From positions 1-9,345 of the forward strand of contig JBFHRB010000130.1 of assembly GCA_041591915.1 (NCBI GenBank): a stretch of DNA of 9,345 nt. Reading direction: 5' to 3'. Shown here piece after piece: positions 5,866 to 9,345 of this stretch. The notes under the pieces were generated by a model. The model saw only the letters and a program-made list of their open reading frames with translations, made no database searches and had not been told where the DNA came from. The translations under genes and the position numbers were made by a program. The DNA is from JBFHRB01 sp041591915 (GTDB lineage Bacteria; Actinomycetota; Nitriliruptoria; Nitriliruptorales; Nitriliruptoraceae). How positions within the stretch are numbered: the first letter of the stretch is position 1; each line of letters begins with the position of its first letter.

Positions 5866-7191
5866 TCAGAGGAGCGGCAGGTACCGGTTGAGCTCGAACG
5901 GCGTGACGTGCTGCTTGTACTCCTGCCACTCGCGCCGCTTGTTCGCCAGGAAGTAGTCGAAGAGGTGCTCGCCCAGCGCCTCGGCGACGAGCTCGGACCG
6001 CTCCATCTCGTCGAGCGCCTCGCCGAGGCTGACCGGGAGCTGGCGGATCCCGAGTGCGGCGCGCTCGGCGTCGCTCATCTCGTAGATGTTGTCCTCGGTC
6101 TCGACGGGGAGCTCGTAGCCCTCCTCGATGCCCTTCAGGCCTGCCGCGAGGATGACGGAGAAGGCGAGGTAGGGGTTGACCGCGGGGTCCGGCGCGCGGA
6201 ACTCGACGCGCGTCGACGCGCCCTTCTTCGGCTTGTACCGAGGGATGCGGACGAGTGCCGACCGGTTGTTGCTGCCCCACGAGATGTAGACGGGCGCCTC
6301 GAAGCCGGGAACGAGCCGCTTGTAGCTGTTGATCCACTGGTTGGTGACCGCCGAGATCTCGCGGGCGTGCGTCAGGAGGCCCGCGGTGAACTGCTTGGCG
6401 ACCTTGGACAGGTGGTACTCGTCACCGGCGTCGTGGAACGCGTTGTTGTCACCCTCGAACATCGACAGGTGCAGGTGCATGGCGCTGCCCCACTGGTTCT
6501 CCAGGGGCTTGGGCATGAACGTGGCGTAGATGCCGCGCGAGAGCGCGGTCTCCTTGACGACGAGGCGGAACGTCATGATGTTGTCCGCCATCGTGAGCGC
6601 GTCCGCGTAGCGCAGGTCGATCTCGTGCTGGCTCGGGGCGACCTCGTGGTGGCTGAACTCGACCGAGATCCCCATCTTCTCGAGGGTCTCGATCGTCTGG
6701 CGGCGGAAGTCCGACTGGATGTCGAGCGGCGTCATGTCGAAGTACCCGCCCTGGTCGAGCGGCTTCGGGGACTCGGGCGACTCGAAGAGGAAGAACTCCA
6801 TCTCGGGGTGGACGTAGAACGTGAACCCCAGGTCGGCTGCCCGTCGCAGGTTGCGCTTGAGCACGTTGCGCGGGTCGGCGGCGAACGCCTCGCCGTCGGG
6901 CGTCATCACGTCGCAGAACATCCGGGCGACCCCGTGCGCCTCAGGGCGCCATGGCAGCACCTGGAACGTGCCCGCGTCGGGCACGGCCAGCATGTCGGAC
7001 TCCTGCGTGCGCGCGAAGCCGTCGATCGCGGAGCCGTCGAAGCCGATGCCCTCCGTGAACGCGTTCTCGAGCTCGGCCGCGGTGATGGCGACCGACTTCA
7101 GGAAGCCGAGGACGTCGGTGAACCACAGGCGGATGAAGCGGATGTCCCGCTCCTCCACGGTCCGGAGTACGTACTCCTGCTGCTTGTCCAC
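5866..7191 (-). CDS. glnA: Glutamine synthetase, GlnA2 / type I-alpha-like
   Basis: 441 residues; makes glutamine from glutamate, ammonia and ATP in the cytoplasm as a predicted dodecamer. The GTG start (7191) is set by an AGGAG site 6 nt upstream and by a start (DKQQEYVLRTVEERDIRF) that matches mycobacterial GlnA2. Seen: the N-terminal beta-grasp domain with FDGSAIDGF (51-59, Asp52); metal ligands E130, E132, E183, E190, H239 and E330; the ATP motif KPLENQWGSAMHLHLS (228-243); flap Glu298; and NRSALVRIP (309-317). The protein lacks the insert typical of longer type I-beta enzymes. R61 aligns with the Bacillus Arg62 used in feedback inhibition by glutamine, as expected for I-alpha. Tyr370 in DNIYEM sits where I-beta enzymes carry the adenylylated tyrosine, but I-alpha enzymes also have this tyrosine and are usually not modified. 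First gene of the glnA-glnE-cupin operon. A second, I-beta glnA is expected elsewhere in the genome. Confidence 0.96.
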   Translation of the reverse strand: MDKQQEYVLRTVEERDIRFIRLWFTDVLGFLKSVAITAAELENAFTEGIGFDGSAIDGFARTQESDMLAVPDAGTFQVLPWRPEAHGVARMFCDVMTPDGEAFAADPRNVLKRNLRRAADLGFTFYVHPEMEFFLFESPESPKPLDQGGYFDMTPLDIQSDFRRQTIETLEKMGISVEFSHHEVAPSQHEIDLRYADALTMADNIMTFRLVVKETALSRGIYATFMPKPLENQWGSAMHLHLSMFEGDNNAFHDAGDEYHLSKVAKQFTAGLLTHAREISAVTNQWINSYKRLVPGFEAPVYISWGSNNRSALVRIPRYKPKKGASTRVEFRAPDPAVNPYLAFSVILAAGLKGIEEGYELPVETEDNIYEMSDAERAALGIRQLPVSLGEALDEMERSELVAEALGEHLFDYFLANKRREWQEYKQHVTPFELNRYLPLL

Positions 7192-7197
7192 GTCGCG

Positions 7198-7203
7198 CTC
7201 CTG
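7198..7203 (-). promoter_or_regulatory. Ribosome binding site fixing the glnA GTG start
   Basis: CAGGAG on the minus strand lies 6 nt before GTG 7191-7189. No ATG is available nearby in frame, and the protein family begins at this codon. Confidence 0.75.
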
Positions 7204-7227
7204 TGATCGCGCCCGCTCGGACGAGCG

Positions 7228-7233
7228 AGCCTA
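7228..7233 (-). promoter_or_regulatory. Possible -10 element for the glnA operon
   Basis: TAGGCT on the minus strand fits TANNNT and would start transcription near 7221, leaving a leader of about 30 nt that carries the CAGGAG site. The -35 region would fall inside the terminator hairpin at 7244-7273, where no TTGAC-like box exists. A small palindrome (GCTCGTCCGAGC, 7214-7225) lies in the leader. A promoter of its own is expected because a terminator separates glnA from amt1. No GlnR-type half-sites are seen here. Confidence 0.3.
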
Positions 7234-7243
7234 CCGATGAAGG

Positions 7244-7273
7244 CGGCGACCCCCGCCGAGGCGGGGGTCGCCG
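7244..7273 (-). terminator. Perfect 13-bp hairpin between amt1 and glnA
   Basis: Arms 7244-7256 (CGGCGACCCCCGC) and 7261-7273 pair without mismatch around a CGAG loop. The hairpin begins 25 nt after the amt1 stop and ends about 52 nt before the glnA start. No U-tract follows, as is common in high-GC actinobacteria. It most likely ends amt1 transcription, with partial read-through into glnA possible. Confidence 0.75.
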
Positions 7274-7298
7274 TTGGTTGCCACGTGCGAGCGTCCGC

Positions 7299-8618
7299 TC
7301 AGCTGGCGAGCTCGCCGACCGGCCCCGCACCCGTGGTGGCGCCGAGCGAGACGTCGGGGTAGCCCGCGACGCCGTGCTCGTGCAGGTCGAGCCCGTCGAT
7401 CTCCTCCTGCTCGCCGACCCGCAGGATCCCCGCGGCCTTGAGGCCGTAGAAGATCGCGCCGGAGGTGACGAACACGAAGGCGAAGACGGCGACCACGCCG
7501 GTGATCTGGGCGACGATGCTCACGTCGGAGTAGATCCCGACGAAGATCGTGCCGATCGCGCCGCAGACGAGGTGGACCGAGGTCGCACCGACCGGGTCGT
7601 CAGCCTTGATGCGGTCGAAGAAGCTGACCGCGAAGACGACCACCGCGCCACAGACGAGCCCGACGATGAACGACCACGCCCCGGTGGCGAGGTCCGGGCC
7701 GGCCGTGATGCCCACCAGGCCCGCGAGCGCGCCGTTGCCGATCATCGCCGGGTCGGGCTTGCCGCTGGTGAAGGTCACGACCATGGCCGCGATGAGCGCA
7801 CCCGTCGTGCCGGCGATCGTGGTGTTGAGGAGCACCGTCCCGATGGTCTCGCCGAGGCCGAACGCACCGAGCGTCGAGCCGCCGTTGAAGCCGAACCAGC
7901 CGAAGAACAGGATCAGGACGCCGAAGATCGCGAACGGGATGTTGTGGCCCGGGATCGCGCGGGGCTTGCCGTCCTTGCCGTACTTGCCGATGCGCGGGCC
8001 GAGGATGAGGACACCCGCCAGCGCCGCCGTGCCACCGGTCATGTGGACCAGGGTCGAGCCGGCGAAGTCGTAGAACCCGAGGTCGTAGAGCCAGCCGCCC
8101 TCGCCGTACCACTGCCAGTGGCTGACGATCGGGTAGATGACGCCCGTGAGCAGCACGGCCACGATGGCGTACGCCCAGAAGTTGATGCGCTCGGCGACGG
8201 CACCGGACACGATGGTCGCGGCCGTGGCGGCGAACACGAGCTGGAACACCGCCTGCGTCCCGTCACCGAGTACCGACGCCGGGTCGAACCAGCCGCTGGT
8301 CCCGAGGAACCCGCCGACGTCGTCTCCGTACGCGAGCGCGGCACCGATCGCCCAGTAGAACACGCCGCCGATGGCGACGGTGATCATGTTCTTGCCGACG
8401 ATGTTGCCGGCGTTCTTGGCGCGGGTCAGGCCGGCCTCGAGCATGCCGAACCCGAGGTGCATGAGGAGCACGAGCGCGGCGGCCGCAGCCACCCAGACCG
8501 TGTCGACGGCATAGACCAGCGCGTCGAAGTCCTCCTGCGATGGCTGTGCGTACGCCGGGACCGCGGCCAGCGCCATGGCGGCGGTGGCGGCGGTGACGAA
8601 GCTGATGCGTCTGCGCAT
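7299..8618 (-). CDS. amt: Ammonium transporter (Amt/MEP/Rh family), first paralogue
   Basis: 439 residues with an ATG start and GGAAGGG 9 nt upstream. It is an inner-membrane trimeric channel-like transporter for ammonium. The N-terminus looks like a signal peptide cleaved after AYA (residue 24), as known for AmtB; about 11 membrane spans follow from residue 41. Family marks seen: GMLEAG (58-63), VAERINFWAY (141-150), DFAGSTLVHMTGG (184-196) with the first pore His192, WFGFNGGST (241-249), GLVGITAGPD (300-309), and DPVGATSVHLVCG (341-353) with the second pore His349. The cytoplasmic tail ends with GLDLHEHGVAGYPD (409-422), the conserved region that contacts PII (GlnK). A hairpin terminator lies between it and glnA. 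A GlnR-type operator lies 63-100 nt upstream, so induction under nitrogen limitation is likely. A paralogue ends 232 nt upstream. Confidence 0.96.
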   Translation of the reverse strand: MRRRISFVTAATAAMALAAVPAYAQPSQEDFDALVYAVDTVWVAAAAALVLLMHLGFGMLEAGLTRAKNAGNIVGKNMITVAIGGVFYWAIGAALAYGDDVGGFLGTSGWFDPASVLGDGTQAVFQLVFAATAATIVSGAVAERINFWAYAIVAVLLTGVIYPIVSHWQWYGEGGWLYDLGFYDFAGSTLVHMTGGTAALAGVLILGPRIGKYGKDGKPRAIPGHNIPFAIFGVLILFFGWFGFNGGSTLGAFGLGETIGTVLLNTTIAGTTGALIAAMVVTFTSGKPDPAMIGNGALAGLVGITAGPDLATGAWSFIVGLVCGAVVVFAVSFFDRIKADDPVGATSVHLVCGAIGTIFVGIYSDVSIVAQITGVVAVFAFVFVTSGAIFYGLKAAGILRVGEQEEIDGLDLHEHGVAGYPDVSLGATTGAGPVGELAS

Positions 8619-8680
8619 GTCGGTGCGCCCTTCCGTGTCGTGGGGTCGGAACGTGACGGCCCGAACGGAACCGCAACGGG

Positions 8681-8718
8681 GTTACTCCGCTGTCACCCGA
8701 GTGTTTCGTGTTTGTGAA
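8681..8718 (-). promoter_or_regulatory. GlnR-type operator with four 11-bp-phased half-sites before amt1
   Basis: Read towards amt1, the sequence is TTCAC, 6 nt, GAAAC, 6 nt, GTGAC, 6 nt, GTAAC (half-sites at 8718-8714, 8707-8703, 8696-8692 and 8685-8681). This matches the reported Streptomyces GlnR pattern gTnAc-n6-GaAAc-n6-GtnAc-n6-GaAAc, with one deviation in the first half-site and one in the last. The spacing is exact across all four. GlnR is the OmpR-family nitrogen regulator of actinobacteria and amtB is a known target, so gene context and motif agree. No clear -10 box is seen between the operator and the start codon. Confidence 0.75.
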
Positions 8719-8723
8719 CGACC

Positions 8724-8753
8724 GACGGGACGCGCTGGGCAGCGCGTCCCGTC
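8724..8753 (-). terminator. Perfect 13-bp hairpin after amt2
   Basis: Arms GACGGGACGCGCT (8724-8736) and AGCGCGTCCCGTC (8741-8753) are exact reverse complements with a 4-nt GGGC loop. It lies about 100 nt after the amt2 stop and only 5 nt from the GlnR-type operator of amt1. No U-rich tract follows. The best reading is the terminator of amt2, insulating it from amt1. Confidence 0.75.
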
Positions 8754-8773
8754 AGATGGAGGTCCAGCAAGGT

Positions 8774-8807
8774 GCGAGGGCCGGCGACCGACACCGCCGA
8801 CCCTCGC
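8774..8807 (-). terminator. Second imperfect hairpin downstream of amt2
   Basis: Arms 8774-8786 (GCGAGGGCCGGCG) and 8795-8807 (CGCCGACCCTCGC) pair over 13 positions with one C/A mismatch and an 8-nt loop. It starts 43 nt after the amt2 stop and precedes the perfect hairpin, so the two may form a tandem terminator or an mRNA 3'-end stabiliser. Confidence 0.4.
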
Positions 8808-8850
8808 GAAGGTCCACATCCCGACTCAGAAGGGACCCTCCAGGCGCTCC

Positions 8851-9345
8851 TTACTCCGTCGCCGGGCTGGGCGTCGGGGCGACGCCTGGAGTCTCGAAGC
8901 CCATCGCGCCGACGCCGGCGAGGCCGGGGCTGGCGGTCGGACCGAACACGAGGTCGGGGTAGCCCGCGATCCCGTGTTCGTGGACGTCGAGGCCGTCGAG
9001 CTCCTCCTGCTCGCTGACCCGGATGCCCACGGTCGCCTTCACCAGGGCGAACGTCACCCCTGCGGTCACCGAGACGAAGGCCGCGATGGCGACGACACCG
9101 AGGGCCTGCGTGGCCAGCGTGATGCCCGCCTCCGACGCACCCGGGTAGAACGGCACGGCGAGCGTGCCGATGGCGCCGCAGACCCCGTGGACGGAGATCG
9201 CACCGACCGGGTCGTCGATCTTGATGCGGTCGAGCAGCAGCACCGAGCCGACGACGACGACACCGCAGATGGCGCCCACGGCCAGGGCCGCGAAGCCGCT
9301 CGCGAAGTCCGGACCGGCGGTGATGCCGACGAGGCCGGCGAGGAC
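8851..9345 (-). CDS. amt: Ammonium transporter, second paralogue (5' end off window)
   Basis: The C-terminal 164 residues of an Amt/MEP/Rh family transporter; the frame is open to the right edge, so the start and the first two thirds are missing. It begins in VLAGLVGITAGPDF, equivalent to residue 297 of the neighbouring amt1, and contains DDPVGAISVHGVCGAIG with the second pore histidine (His53 of this fragment) and the tail GLDVHEHGIAGYPD that normally contacts PII. The tail then continues for about 30 residues rich in Pro, Gly and Ala (SPGLAGVGAMG, GVAPTPSPATE), longer than and different from the end of amt1. DNA identity with amt1 is visibly high over the tail-coding region, which suggests an old tandem duplication. 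Hairpins follow its stop. Its promoter is outside the window. Confidence 0.95.
   Translation of the reverse strand, partial: VLAGLVGITAGPDFASGFAALAVGAICGVVVVGSVLLLDRIKIDDPVGAISVHGVCGAIGTLAVPFYPGASEAGITLATQALGVVAIAAFVSVTAGVTFALVKATVGIRVSEQEELDGLDVHEHGIAGYPDLVFGPTASPGLAGVGAMGFETPGVAPTPSPATE

Noticed and set aside
5908..7206. 432-codon plus-strand open frame opposite glnA
   Set aside because: Antisense shadow of a glutamine synthetase with intact catalytic residues.
7203..8717. 504-codon plus-strand open frame opposite amt1
   Set aside because: Charged low-complexity translation antisense to a complete membrane transporter; it also runs through the terminator and the operator.
8619..8850. Small gene or riboswitch in the amt2-amt1 spacer
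   Set aside because: The plus-strand frames here run on as antisense to amt2, no minus-strand ORF has a ribosome site, and the visible structure is explained by two hairpins and a GlnR-type operator.

Overview
The window is high-GC DNA with strongly GC-biased third codon positions, Shine-Dalgarno sites of the GGAG type and frequent GTG starts. Together with an Actinobacteria-type glutamine synthetase (GlnA2 family) next to glnE, this points to an actinomycete-phylum genome. The exact class cannot be fixed from this sequence; an Acidimicrobiia-like lineage is only a guess. I see no insertion sequences, phage genes, tRNA/rRNA genes or CRISPR.

Left part (1-2321): an alpha/beta hydrolase of the epoxide-hydrolase type runs leftwards off the window edge. 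It is divergent from a small exported helical-repeat protein, which is followed after 10 nt by a sirtuin-family NAD-dependent deacylase. The 150-bp divergent spacer holds an 11-bp-periodic direct repeat that resembles a PhoP-type operator.

Middle and right part (2332-9345): all genes are on the minus strand and form a nitrogen-assimilation cluster. In order of transcription it holds a truncated ammonium transporter (amt2, entering from the right edge), a complete ammonium transporter (amt1), a glutamine synthetase of the GlnA2/I-alpha type, the bifunctional GS adenylyltransferase/deadenylyltransferase glnE, and a small cupin protein. glnA, glnE and the cupin are packed end to end (3-nt gap, then a 4-nt GTGA overlap) and look like one translationally coupled operon. 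Perfect hairpins lie after amt2 and after amt1. A four-half-site, 11-bp-phased GlnR-type operator sits just upstream of amt1. The logic is import of ammonium (Amt), fixation into glutamine (GlnA), and post-translational control of GS (GlnE), with at least amt1 probably under global nitrogen control.

There is no clearly novel system here. The items most worth checking are the GlnR-type operator, the coding-looking stretch after the cupin stop codon that suggests a frameshift, the cupin coupled to glnE, the I-alpha-type GS beside an adenylyltransferase, the absence of a PII gene (glnK) beside two amt genes, and the Pho-like repeat before the exported protein.
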